Origin: Arthrobacter humicola
GTDB taxonomy: Bacteria; Actinomycetota; Actinomycetes; Actinomycetales; Micrococcaceae
NCBI RefSeq assembly: GCF_022803015.1
Contig: NZ_JAFKON010000001.1
Coordinates: 806,001-870,000, forward strand
Direction: 5' to 3'
Length of the DNA stretch: 64,000 nt
A program made the translations under genes and the position numbers. Positions 28,396 to 36,580 of this stretch are shown one piece after another. The number at the start of each line of letters is the position of its first letter. The first letter of the stretch is position 1. The notes below the pieces were generated by a model. That model had not been told where the DNA came from. It ran no database searches and was given only the letters and a program-made list of their open reading frames with translations.

Positions 28396-29379
28396 CTACT
28401 GGTTATCGGTCATCTCGGCGGGCACGGCCACCAGTCGCAGGTCCGCGCCGTCCCGGAGCACGGCAAGGTCCAGCGGCTCCCCGATCGCTTCGGCGAACAG
28501 CAGTTTCTGCAGGCTCTCGGCGTTGGACACATACATGTGTCCGACCTTCAGGAGGATGTCGCCGGTCCGTAGCCCGGCCCGCTCGGCGGGGGAATCCGGG
28601 AGGACTTCGACCACGAGCAGGCCCTCCCTGCGGCCCGTCCGGACGACGGCGCTCGGCTGCAACTGGATCGGTGTGTTGACCAGGCCCAGGTAGGCCCGGC
28701 GGACGCGGCCGTCCTTGAGCAGGGACGCGATGATCCGCCGGGACGTCGCGTTGATGGGAACGGCCAGCCCGAGCCCAACACCGGCCACGGCCGTATTGAT
28801 GCCGACGATCCGCCCGCGGGCGTCTGCCAGCGCCCCGCCGGAGCTGCCGGGGTTGAGGGCCGCGTCGGTCTGGATGACGTCCTCGATCACGCGCCGGCTC
28901 CGTCCGGACCAGACCGGGATCGAACGGCCCAGCCCGCTGACCACGCCGGCGGTGACGGAGCCGGCGAGCCCGAGCGGATTGCCCACGGCGATGACCAGCT
29001 GGCCGACCCGGAGGGACTCGGCGTCGCCGAGTTCAGCCGGCGCCGCGGTGGGTGCCCTGCCGTGGACCACGGCAAGATCGGAGAGCGGGTCGGCGCCCAC
29101 CACGTCAACGGCCGTGCTGGTGCCGTCGGCGAAGACTGCGTGGCCGGACTGGGCGCCACCCACCACGTGGGCATTCGTCAGCAGATATCCGTCCGTGGTG
29201 AACAGCACGGCCGAGCCCGCACCGACCCTCACCCTGCCGTTGCGCCCGTTGCCGGTCACCTCGAGCGCGGCGACGTGCTGGGTGACAGCCTCGGCCACGC
29301 GGATGACCGTTGCGGAATATGAATCCAACGGGTCTTCGGACACATCGGATCCGGAAACCCTGCTGATGGACGCGGCCAC
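28396..29379 (-). CDS. S1C trypsin-like serine protease with PDZ domain, no export signal
   Basis: A 327-residue HtrA/DegP-like protease. The catalytic triad is His71 (NAHVV), Asp101 (LSDLAVV) and Ser180 (NPGSSGGAL). A PDZ domain follows (about 225-315: GLLVVEVLPDSPAERAGLRT, then GDILLKVGH). GTG start has AGGAGG upstream, and an in-frame TGA lies eight codons further up, so no longer form exists. The N-terminus has neither a signal peptide nor a membrane helix, unlike usual HtrA proteins: it should stay in the cytoplasm. No neighbour tells its substrate. Confidence 0.9.
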   Translation of the reverse strand: MAASISRVSGSDVSEDPLDSYSATVIRVAEAVTQHVAALEVTGNGRNGRVRVGAGSAVLFTTDGYLLTNAHVVGGAQSGHAVFADGTSTAVDVVGADPLSDLAVVHGRAPTAAPAELGDAESLRVGQLVIAVGNPLGLAGSVTAGVVSGLGRSIPVWSGRSRRVIEDVIQTDAALNPGSSGGALADARGRIVGINTAVAGVGLGLAVPINATSRRIIASLLKDGRVRRAYLGLVNTPIQLQPSAVVRTGRREGLLVVEVLPDSPAERAGLRTGDILLKVGHMYVSNAESLQKLLFAEAIGEPLDLAVLRDGADLRLVAVPAEMTDNQ

Positions 29380-29563
29380 GGTGCACCTCCTGCTAAACGG
29401 TACTCATCCAAGTCAACCACCGCCGTCCCGGGAGTAGTCCTGGCGGGCCTACGCCGTCAGAGAAATACTTAGGATGAAGCGGCGGCGGTGCAACAGTTCA
29501 GCCCGGCGCGGATCCGCGGCTAGGCTCGGATGTAGATCCGCCCGACAGCCCAGGAGAACCCAC

Positions 29564-30067
29564 GTGACACCAACGTCCGCCTCCCCCGCCCCGCTGCCCC
29601 TGCCGGGTCTGACCTGGGGTATCAAACGCAGCTTTATGGATTACATTTCGGGACTCCCGGACGGTGCTGTTTCCGCAGCCGACGGCGCCACGGTCACTGC
29701 GTCCGGAGAGTTCTGCTTCGCTCCCGCCGGCTCCGAGTACGATCCCGCCAGCGGCACCGGATTGCTGCGGTTCCGCGGCGATGTCCGCGTCGCCGGTCAC
29801 CACGGAATGATGTTCGTCCGGCTGCTGGATCCATGGGTCGAGTTCGCGGCCGGGCACGGGGTCCTGTCCATCAGCACGGGCGACGGCGGCGGGACGGACC
29901 GCTCGGATGTCGGCACCCTGCGCACTGCCGCGCCCCGCAACATGGAGGGGTTTCTCGTCTGGGAGCGCGTCGAGGTCGCCGTCTCCCAGGCCGGTTCGGA
30001 ACTTTTCGACGGCCAGTACGCCGACGGCCAGGCGATGGACCCCCTGGTCATCCGGGTGCCGGCGTAG
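29564..30067 (+). CDS. HtaA domain protein
   Basis: A 167-residue protein made almost wholly of one HtaA domain (GLTWGIKRSFMDYISGLPDG, then FRGDVRVAGHHGMMFVRLLDPWVEF). In corynebacteria HtaA domains bind haem at the cell surface; there they are exported and occur in tandem. Here there is a single domain with no signal peptide or anchor, so a surface role is doubtful and the function is open. GTG 29564 follows CAGGAGAACC, a good ribosome site. Confidence 0.8.
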   Translation: MTPTSASPAPLPLPGLTWGIKRSFMDYISGLPDGAVSAADGATVTASGEFCFAPAGSEYDPASGTGLLRFRGDVRVAGHHGMMFVRLLDPWVEFAAGHGVLSISTGDGGGTDRSDVGTLRTAAPRNMEGFLVWERVEVAVSQAGSELFDGQYADGQAMDPLVIRVPA

Positions 30068-30091
30068 TCAGGACGGCCCAAGGCGCGGACG

Positions 30092-30844
30092 CTAGCGTGG
30101 ACGCACCGGACGCACCCTCACCGGCGCGATGATCCCGATCAGGGCCACGGCGGTCATGGAACCTGCCGCCATGATCGAGGCGAGCACGACGATCTGGAAG
30201 CGGCCCGCCTCCAAGGGTGAAAGGCCGCCGAAGATCGCACCCACAAACGCCCCGGGCAGGGTAACAAGTCCCGTCGTCTTAGTCTGGTCGGTCGAAGGGA
30301 TGAGGGCGGAATAGACGGCGCGCCGGGCCAGCTCCAACGTCGACCGACGCCGCGTCGCCCCCAAAGCCAGCCACGCTTCAACCTCATCCCAACGTTCATT
30401 CACCGACTCGGCAAAGTGCCGGCCGGCCAGAGTGGCGATGGTCATCGCATTGCCGATCACGATCCCCCCAATTGCCAGCGCGTAGCGGGGCGTCAGGGCC
30501 ATAGCGCCCGTGCCGAAAACGATCGCCAGGGTCACCAGGATGCCGGCGGCCATCGAGCCGCCCACTACCGCCAGGCGGCCCCAACTCCACCCCAGGCGTC
30601 GCGCGGCCGTCACTGCGGCCACCGAAAACATCACGAGAAGTGCGGCGCCGACCCAGACCGGACTGGTGATAACAGTGCCCAGTATGAGGCTGATGACAGC
30701 CAGTTGCACAGCCCCGCGCAGGATGGCCAGCGCCGGCGCGGTCCGGTGCGGGATCCGGAAAACCGCAAGCAACCCCACGGTGACCAGCATCAGGAGCCCT
30801 ACGCCCAGCAGCGTGGGCAGGAGATCAGTCAAGGCGGTCATCAC
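30092..30844 (-). CDS. FetB-type ABC permease (UPF0014 family)
   Basis: A 250-residue membrane protein with about seven helices and the FetB/YbbM signature block: IGGIVIGNAMTIATLAGRHF, then LALGATRRRSTLELARRAVYSALIPSTDQTKTTGLVTLPGAFVGAIFGGLSPLEAGRFQ in short segments. In E. coli FetAB exports iron under stress. The ATP-binding partner FetA is not next to it in this window. The start is GTG followed by ATG; which one is used is unclear. Confidence 0.88.
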   Translation of the reverse strand: MMTALTDLLPTLLGVGLLMLVTVGLLAVFRIPHRTAPALAILRGAVQLAVISLILGTVITSPVWVGAALLVMFSVAAVTAARRLGWSWGRLAVVGGSMAAGILVTLAIVFGTGAMALTPRYALAIGGIVIGNAMTIATLAGRHFAESVNERWDEVEAWLALGATRRRSTLELARRAVYSALIPSTDQTKTTGLVTLPGAFVGAIFGGLSPLEAGRFQIVVLASIMAAGSMTAVALIGIIAPVRVRPVRPR

Positions 30845-31007
30845 GCCAGCCTATAGACCTTCGCGGCAGCACCATTGGCGGCATCGGCTGTCGGCTGCCT
30901 TTCCTCGCCGGACACGGCTGCCGTGCTGGGCACCCGCGCGTCCTTCTGCAAGGATGTGAACGGTCGTCGCGCCGTCGGGGACTGAAACTGGTCAAAGGAG
31001 ATGCTCC

Positions 31008-32933
31008 ATGGTTGAACCCGCCCTTCTAGCCGACGGCGTCCACAGCGAGGCCCGCCGGCATGTGCTCCGGGCCTTGGCGGCGGGCACGGGGATCGGGTGG
31101 GACGGCGCGGACCGGGCCGTCTTCGAAGAGCGCTTCGACCGTCATTTCCCGGCCTTGTTCCGGCTGTTCCACGATCTCTACGGCGCACGGCCTGATTGGC
31201 TGGATCAGCTCACCGACCTAGTGATGCAGTCTGCCCGGTCGTGGGCCGAGAGGCCTGCGCCGCTCAAGGGCCTCGACGCCGAACGGGAACACAACAGCGG
31301 CTGGTTCCAGTCCAATACCATGCTCGGCGGCGTTTGCTACGTCGACAGATACGCCATGGACCTCGAAGGCGTCCGCGCCCGGATCCCCTATTTCAAGGAA
31401 ATGGGCCTGACCTACCTGCACCTGATGCCGCTGTTCCTGGCCCCCGAACCGCACTCCGACGGCGGCTACGCCGTTTCCAGCTACCGGGACGTCAATCCCA
31501 GGCTGGGCACCATGGAGCAGCTGCGTGACCTCGCCGCCGAGCTGCGGGCGAACGGCATCAGCCTCGTGGTCGACTTCATCTTCAACCACACCTCCGACGA
31601 GCACGAATGGGCCCGGAAGGCGGCCGCGGGCGAGCCGGCCTACAGCGACTACTACTGGATCTTCCCGGACAGGTCCATGCCGGACGCGTTCGAGCAAACC
31701 GTGCGCGAAATCTTCCCGGACGACCACCCCGGCTCATTCGTCGACTTGCCGGACGGACGGTGGGTCTGGACCACGTTCCACACCTTCCAGTGGGACCTGA
31801 ACTACTCCAACCCGGACGTCTTCCGTGCCATGGCGGGCGAGATGCTGTTCCTGGCCAACCAGGGCGTGGACATTCTCCGGATGGACGCCGTCGCCTTCAT
31901 TTGGAAGCAGCTCGGCACGCCCTGTGAGAACCTTCCCGAAGCCCACACGCTGCTGCAGGCGTTCAATGCCGTGTGCCGGCTGGCGGCGCCGTCGCTGCTG
32001 TTCAAGTCCGAGGCGATCGTCCACCCCGACGAGGTGGCCCGTTACATTGACCCCGCCGAGTGCCAGCTCTCCTACAACCCCCTGCAGATGGCGCTGATCT
32101 GGGAGGCGCTGGCCACCCGCGACGTGTCCCTGCTCACCCAGGCCCTGGAGCGGCGCCACAATATTCCGGACGGCACGGCGTGGGTGAACTACGTCCGCAG
32201 CCATGACGACATCGGCTGGACATTTGCGGATGAGGATGCCGCCGAGCTTGGCATCAATGCCTTCGAGCACCGGCGATTCCTCAATTCCTTCTACGTCAAC
32301 CGTTTCCCTGGCAGCTTCGCCCGCGGGGTGCCTTTTCAGGACAACCCCCGCACCGGCGACTGCCGGATTTCCGGCACAACGGCGTCGCTCTGCGGGCTGG
32401 AGGGCGGAACCGATGCGGCAGTGGACCGGATCCTGCTGGCCCACTCGGTGGCCTTCAGCACCGGGGGCATCCCGCTGCTCTACCTCGGTGACGAGGTCGG
32501 CCAGTTCAACGACTACGGGTACGCCGCCGAGGAAGGCCACGGAACGGACAGCCGCTGGGTGCACCGGCCGCACTACCCGGCCGCAGGGTACGCGCGGCGC
32601 GCGGAGCCGGAAACCCCCGCCGGGGCGGTCTTTGCCGGGCTGCGCCGGATGGTGTCCGTACGGTCCGCGACGCCGGAACTGGCCGGGACCCGGCTGGTCG
32701 GGTTCGCCACGAACAACCCGGGAGTCCTGGGGTACCAGCGTCCCGGAAATGGAACGCTGATCCTCGCCCTGGCTAACTTCAGCGACGGCCCCCAGGAGGT
32801 AACGGCGTTGACGCTCTCCGGCTTCGCGGCTGGCGCCGTCGACGTCCTGACCGGCGCCCACGTGTGCCTCGACGCGGGACTGGTCCTGGACGCCCGGCAG
32901 TTCGTCTGGCTCCGGGTGACGCCCCGGCCTTGA
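31008..32933 (+). CDS. Amylosucrase-like GH13 enzyme
   Basis: A 641-residue cytoplasmic GH13 enzyme closest to amylosucrase (GH13_4), which transfers glucose from sucrose to glucan. An N-terminal helical domain (about 1-90) precedes the barrel; [19 protein letters not shown] and [15 protein letters not shown] are amylosucrase-like. Catalytic residues: nucleophile Asp293 (ILRMDAVAF), acid/base Glu335 (LFKSEAIV), transition-state Asp400 (VRSHDDIGW). No signal peptide. ATG follows AAAGGAG. Trehalose-synthase-like or sucrose-hydrolase activity cannot be excluded. Confidence 0.9.
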   Translation: MVEPALLADGVHSEARRHVLRALAAGTGIGWDGADRAVFEERFDRHFPALFRLFHDLYGARPDWLDQLTDLVMQSARSWAERPAPLKGLDAEREHNSGWFQSNTMLGGVCYVDRYAMDLEGVRARIPYFKEMGLTYLHLMPLFLAPEPHSDGGYAVSSYRDVNPRLGTMEQLRDLAAELRANGISLVVDFIFNHTSDEHEWARKAAAGEPAYSDYYWIFPDRSMPDAFEQTVREIFPDDHPGSFVDLPDGRWVWTTFHTFQWDLNYSNPDVFRAMAGEMLFLANQGVDILRMDAVAFIWKQLGTPCENLPEAHTLLQAFNAVCRLAAPSLLFKSEAIVHPDEVARYIDPAECQLSYNPLQMALIWEALATRDVSLLTQALERRHNIPDGTAWVNYVRSHDDIGWTFADEDAAELGINAFEHRRFLNSFYVNRFPGSFARGVPFQDNPRTGDCRISGTTASLCGLEGGTDAAVDRILLAHSVAFSTGGIPLLYLGDEVGQFNDYGYAAEEGHGTDSRWVHRPHYPAAGYARRAEPETPAGAVFAGLRRMVSVRSATPELAGTRLVGFATNNPGVLGYQRPGNGTLILALANFSDGPQEVTALTLSGFAAGAVDVLTGAHVCLDAGLVLDARQFVWLRVTPRP

Positions 32934-33278
32934 GGCGCTGGCCCGCTGCTCATCGGCAGGGAGTAAGGGAAGCGGCTGTTGTCGGCGCCTGCTGCGCCGC
33001 TTCGCCCGGTGCCGTGTCCGGCCGCACACTGGTTGAGGAGAGCGTGCGGCCGGAATCTGTGGACGAACGGCCCCGTGGCGGCCGGCGGCCGGTCTTCTGC
33101 GGCCTATTTCCACTCTCCCCCATCCCGCTGAGAAGAGACTGAGAGCAGCCTCTCTCCGTGGGGACGTGCGCGCAGGCGGGAGCGCTCCGGCCACCGCCGG
33201 GGCGCCGGCCGGGCGGGCGGCGCCGGCAAGGCGGCCGCGGTGGTTGTCCCGAACCGCGCATTGACGCATTCTTGGAGC
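32934..33278. other. Gap after amylosucrase with a 10-bp stem
   Basis: 345 bases without a convincing gene. CCGGCCGCAC (33018-33027) and GTGCGGCCGG (33044-33053) form a perfect 10-bp stem with a 16-base loop, about 85 bases after the amylosucrase stop; it may be a terminator. The rest holds the promoter and possible alternative starts (GTG 33240) of the histidine kinase. Confidence 0.5.
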
Positions 33279-34751
33279 ATGGCACTGGGCAAACGGGCCC
33301 CCTCCGGCCCCGCCAGGGGCGAGATTCGATGGGGCGTGCGGAAGCGCTCGACGGCGGTCGCCGTCGGCGTCGTAGCCGTGGCGCTGCTGCTCGGCGGCCT
33401 CGTCCTTCTGGTCCTGCTGCAGGCGTCCCTGGCGCGGTCGAGCGACGCCGCAGCCCAGCAGAAGGCCCTGGACGTGATCGCCGAGATGGAGGACATGGAC
33501 ATCGAGGATGGCCGCGCCTACATCGTTGACACCGCGCATGCGGGCCAGTTCGTCCAGGTGCTGGATGCCGAAGGGTACGTCCTGGCCAGCTCGGACCCCG
33601 AGGTCGCCAACGCCCCCCTGTCAGCCCAGCGGCCCAGCCCGGGCCAGACCATGACCCAGGACGTCTCGAGCCTTCCGAGCATCGGGGACACCGACGACTA
33701 CCACATCGTCACCGTGGGAGCACGGACCGGCACGTTGAGCTACACCGTGGTGGTGGCCCAGGCCTCACAGATACAGGCGGACACCATTTCCACCGTCGCG
33801 TGGTTCATGCTGGGAGCCACGCCGCTGCTGCTCGGGACCGTGGCCGTGTCCGTATGGCTCCTGGTGGGCCGTTCCCTCCGCCAGGTTGAGCGGATCCGTG
33901 GCCAGGTGGCCCGGATCAACGCCGAGCGGCTGGATGGGCGCGTCGACGTCCCGCCCACCAACGACGAAATCCACGCCCTGGCGCTGACCATGAACACCAT
34001 GCTGGACCGGCTGCAGGCCTCGGACACCGAACAGCGCAGATTCGTCTCGGACGCCAGCCACGAGCTGCGCAGCCCGTTGGCCACGCTGAGGGCCGGAATC
34101 GAGATCGCGGCGGCGGACCCGACCGGGGCGATGTGGCTTCAGATGAAGGATGTCCTCTCCGAGGAGACGGCCCGCATGAGCTTCCTCGTGGAGGACCTGC
34201 TGACACTGGCCAAAGCCAATGACGGCGGCCTGCGCGTAGAGCAGAAGGACGTCGATCTTGACGACGTGCTGGACCAGGAGATCCGCCGGCTGCGGTCCAC
34301 CAGCCGGAACCGGATCTCGGTGGAGCTCGTTCCGACCCGGATCCGCGGCGACGCCCGGCGGCTGGCGCAGGTCCTCCGGAACGTCCTGGACAACGCCGAC
34401 CGCCACGCCCTGTCCCGGATCGCCGTGGACCTGCACACGGCCGGGGACCGGGTCATCCTCACTGTCGACAACGACGGCGACCCCATCCCGGAGGCGGACC
34501 GGGAGCGGATCTTCGAACGGTTCGTCCGGCTCGATGGCAGCCGTTCCCGGGAAGGCGGCGGCAGCGGACTGGGCCTGGCCATCGCGGCGGGAATTGTGGC
34601 CGCCCATCATGGGAGCATCCGTCCGACGGACGGACCGGCGGGTCACTGCCGCTTTGAGATCACACTTCCCCTTCCGGAACCTGTGGAGCCGGCCGACGTC
34701 ACTCCTCGCGACTCCCGGCGGCACGGGGTTCAGGGGTCGGGTCGGCGCTGA
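33279..34751 (+). CDS. Two-component sensor histidine kinase
   Basis: A 490-residue membrane kinase. Two helices (about residues 25-48 and 172-196) frame an extracytoplasmic sensor; then HAMP (about 196-245), HisKA with phospho-acceptor His261 (SDASHELRSPLATL) and HATPase_c with N box (NVLDNADRHA), G1 (DNDGDPI), F box (FERFVRLD) and G2 (GGGSGLGLAI). Start is uncertain: ATG 33279 has GGAG only one base away, while GTG 33240 in frame adds 13 residues. It runs convergently with, and overlaps by 53 bases, the response regulator that is presumably its partner. Confidence 0.93.
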   Translation: MALGKRAPSGPARGEIRWGVRKRSTAVAVGVVAVALLLGGLVLLVLLQASLARSSDAAAQQKALDVIAEMEDMDIEDGRAYIVDTAHAGQFVQVLDAEGYVLASSDPEVANAPLSAQRPSPGQTMTQDVSSLPSIGDTDDYHIVTVGARTGTLSYTVVVAQASQIQADTISTVAWFMLGATPLLLGTVAVSVWLLVGRSLRQVERIRGQVARINAERLDGRVDVPPTNDEIHALALTMNTMLDRLQASDTEQRRFVSDASHELRSPLATLRAGIEIAAADPTGAMWLQMKDVLSEETARMSFLVEDLLTLAKANDGGLRVEQKDVDLDDVLDQEIRRLRSTSRNRISVELVPTRIRGDARRLAQVLRNVLDNADRHALSRIAVDLHTAGDRVILTVDNDGDPIPEADRERIFERFVRLDGSRSREGGGSGLGLAIAAGIVAAHHGSIRPTDGPAGHCRFEITLPLPEPVEPADVTPRDSRRHGVQGSGRR

Positions 34752-35409
34752 GCAGATAGCCCATGCCGCGCACCGTGGTCAGGCTGTGGATCCCGAACGG
34801 GACATCAATCTTGCGCCGAAGGTAGCCGATGTACACCTCAACCACATTGTTCGCGCCCTCGAAAGCCGGATCCCAGACGTTTTGCAGGATTTCCGCCTTT
34901 GAGACGATCTGGTCATGCCGGCGCATCAGATAATGCAGGAGCCCGTACTCCCTGGCCGTGAGGCTGATGAGGGTGTCGCCGCGGCGCACACTGTGGCTGA
35001 CGGGGTCCAGGGACAGCGTGCCAAGCGTCATGATGACAGGCCTGGCGGGCGCTCCGCGCCGGATCAACGCCCTGATCCGGGCCACCAGCACCAGGAAGCT
35101 GAACGGCTTGGTGAGGTAGTCATCAGCGCCCAGGTCGAAGGCATCGGTCTGGTCGTATTCGCCGTCCTTGGCCGTGAGCATCAGCACCGGAGTCCACACC
35201 TTGCGTTGCCGCAATTCCTTCAAGACGTCGTAGCCGTTCATCCGCGGCAGCATGAGGTCCAGCAGGATGGCATCGTACGCGTTCTCCAGCGCCGCCGCGA
35301 GTCCCCGCACGCCGTCGTGGGCGACGTCGACGACGAACCCCTCGTTCCTCAGCCCGCGGCGGACTGTCTCCGCCAGGGCGTCCTCATCCTCCACCATCAG
35401 GATCCGCAA
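34699..35409 (-). CDS. OmpR/PhoB-family response regulator
   Basis: A 236-residue regulator. The receiver domain (1 to about 118) has acidic residues EDED near residues 7-10, phospho-acceptor Asp51 (LLDLMLPRMNGYD), Thr of MLTAKD and Lys of TKPFS. The C-terminal winged helix (about 130-225) shows LTAREYGLLHYLMRR and VEVYIGYLRRKID, GMGYLL. The start is an uncommon TTG at 35409, chosen for AGGGAGGGGG just upstream. Its 3' end overlaps the convergent kinase gene by 53 bases. Confidence 0.93.
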   Translation of the reverse strand: MRILMVEDEDALAETVRRGLRNEGFVVDVAHDGVRGLAAALENAYDAILLDLMLPRMNGYDVLKELRQRKVWTPVLMLTAKDGEYDQTDAFDLGADDYLTKPFSFLVLVARIRALIRRGAPARPVIMTLGTLSLDPVSHSVRRGDTLISLTAREYGLLHYLMRRHDQIVSKAEILQNVWDPAFEGANNVVEVYIGYLRRKIDVPFGIHSLTTVRGMGYLLSADPTPEPRAAGSREE

Positions 35410-35505
35410 TCCAGCCCCCTCCCTTTGGGCCAGTATGGCCCTTCCGGGGCCGGGCTGGAAGGAACCTCGCGGGCCCAGTGGGAGGGGATGCCCGTCGCAG
35501 TTCGG

Positions 35506-35751
35506 TCAGGCCTGTTGGGGAGGACCGAACAGCCACCCCGAAACGTCGCTGCGCAGGACCACGTGCGGTCCGCCGGTGGAACTGACGCTTCCGTTGGGGA
35601 CGTAGTAGCCGCGCCCGGCTCCGGGGCCGCCGGCGGCGCGGTCGATGGCGTCGGTCAGGCGACGGGTCAGGTGCCCGCTGGGGCCCAGGGACCGCAGTTC
35701 ATTAAGTTCGTCCTGCGTGAGCCGTCCCAGCACTGCAGCAATATCGGCCAT
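35506..35751 (-). CDS. Small uncharacterised protein
   Basis: An 81-residue protein: a helical N-terminal half (IAAVLGRLTQDELNELRSLG) and a Gly-rich C-terminal half. No family recognised. ATG follows GGGAGGATTCACC, a strong ribosome site, and third positions are mostly G/C, so it is probably real. It lies upstream of the response regulator on the same strand, about 100 bases away. Confidence 0.6.
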   Translation of the reverse strand: MADIAAVLGRLTQDELNELRSLGPSGHLTRRLTDAIDRAAGGPGAGRGYYVPNGSVSSTGGPHVVLRSDVSGWLFGPPQQA

Positions 35752-36058
35752 GGTGAATCCTCCCGACGGATGGTGCGGATGGTGCCCAAGGTGGATGGTG
35801 CCTAAAGAATCAGGCTAGGGCAGCCAAATTAACGGCACGTGACGCCCCGGTGACCAGTGGCGAACAAAGCAGGAAGGCCGGCGTCGCGGGCGTCCGCCTC
35901 CGGGTGTCATGAGCGTCACTGCCGCGACTGCCCCGGTCCCCAGCATTTACACGGCGTCATGCTGTACGGTTCAATCCCGGAGATCCGGAGATACAGAGAT
36001 ACGTAGATCCGGAGAGACTCCGAATCACACGCCCAGCAACTGAAATGAGTATCACCAG
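35752..36058. other. Upstream region of the DUF4193 gene with short repeats
   Basis: 307 bases without a gene. CAGCAT-N12-ATGCTG (35941-35964) is a perfect 6-bp dyad. AGATCCGGAGA occurs at 35981-35991 and 36005-36015 (24-bp period), with two copies of AGAGATAC-like sequence between them. They would lie in the leader or promoter of the DUF4193 gene. Confidence 0.5.
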
Positions 36059-36361
36059 GTGGCAACCGATTATGACGAAGTACGCTCCGACGTCGCGGAA
36101 TCCCGCAACGCTTCCCTGGAGGCGCTCCGTTCGGCGAATGCGCCTGACGCGCGAAGCGTTGTCCGCGAACTAGACGAGGCCGATACCTCCGAAGGCGTGG
36201 AACTGCCGGGGGCAGACCTGTCCGGCGAGGAACTGACCGTCACGGTCATCCCGCAAAAAGAAGACGAATTCACGTGCTATTCCTGTTTCCTGGTGCGGCA
36301 CCGGTCCCAGTTGGCCAAGGAGAAGGCCGGCCACGCCTACTGCGCAGACTGCCTCAGCTAG
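36059..36361 (+). CDS. DUF4193 family protein
   Basis: A 100-residue protein of the actinobacterial DUF4193 family: acidic N-terminal half beginning MATDYDEVRSD and a C-terminal zinc-ribbon-like part with CYSC and CADC, probably binding one metal ion. The family is widely conserved in actinobacteria, often strongly expressed, with no proven function. GTG start with a weak ribosome site. A hairpin follows the stop. Confidence 0.88.
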   Translation: MATDYDEVRSDVAESRNASLEALRSANAPDARSVVRELDEADTSEGVELPGADLSGEELTVTVIPQKEDEFTCYSCFLVRHRSQLAKEKAGHAYCADCLS

Positions 36362-36372
36362 AGCCCCCGGCA

Positions 36373-36391
36373 GGACCGGCTCAGCCGGTCC
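36373..36391 (+). terminator. Terminator hairpin after the DUF4193 gene
   Basis: GGACCGGC-TCA-GCCGGTCC: perfect 8-bp stem with three-base loop, 12 bases after the stop codon. No T-run. Confidence 0.6.
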
Positions 36392-36580
36392 GGAAACGTA
36401 CAGCCCGGCAGGTGTGGTTCCGGCACCGGACGCTGCCCGCCGGGCCGCCCGTCGAATACACTTCTGTCACATGCTTCACAATAGTGTCGGGAGGCGGAAG
36501 GACATGACCAGCCGGGGCACGTTCGGCTACGCTCCTGTTTGACGATGCGGCGACGGCCGGCACACGGCCGGAGGCTGATC

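Noticed and set aside
33018-33053. Regulatory riboswitch upstream of the kinase
   Set aside because: Only a simple 10-bp stem is present, more likely the end of the amylosucrase transcript.
34258-34902. Long plus-strand frame in the kinase region in a second reading frame
   Set aside because: It overlaps the histidine kinase in another frame, is Arg/Ser/Thr-rich and has no domain; it is a by-product of high GC.
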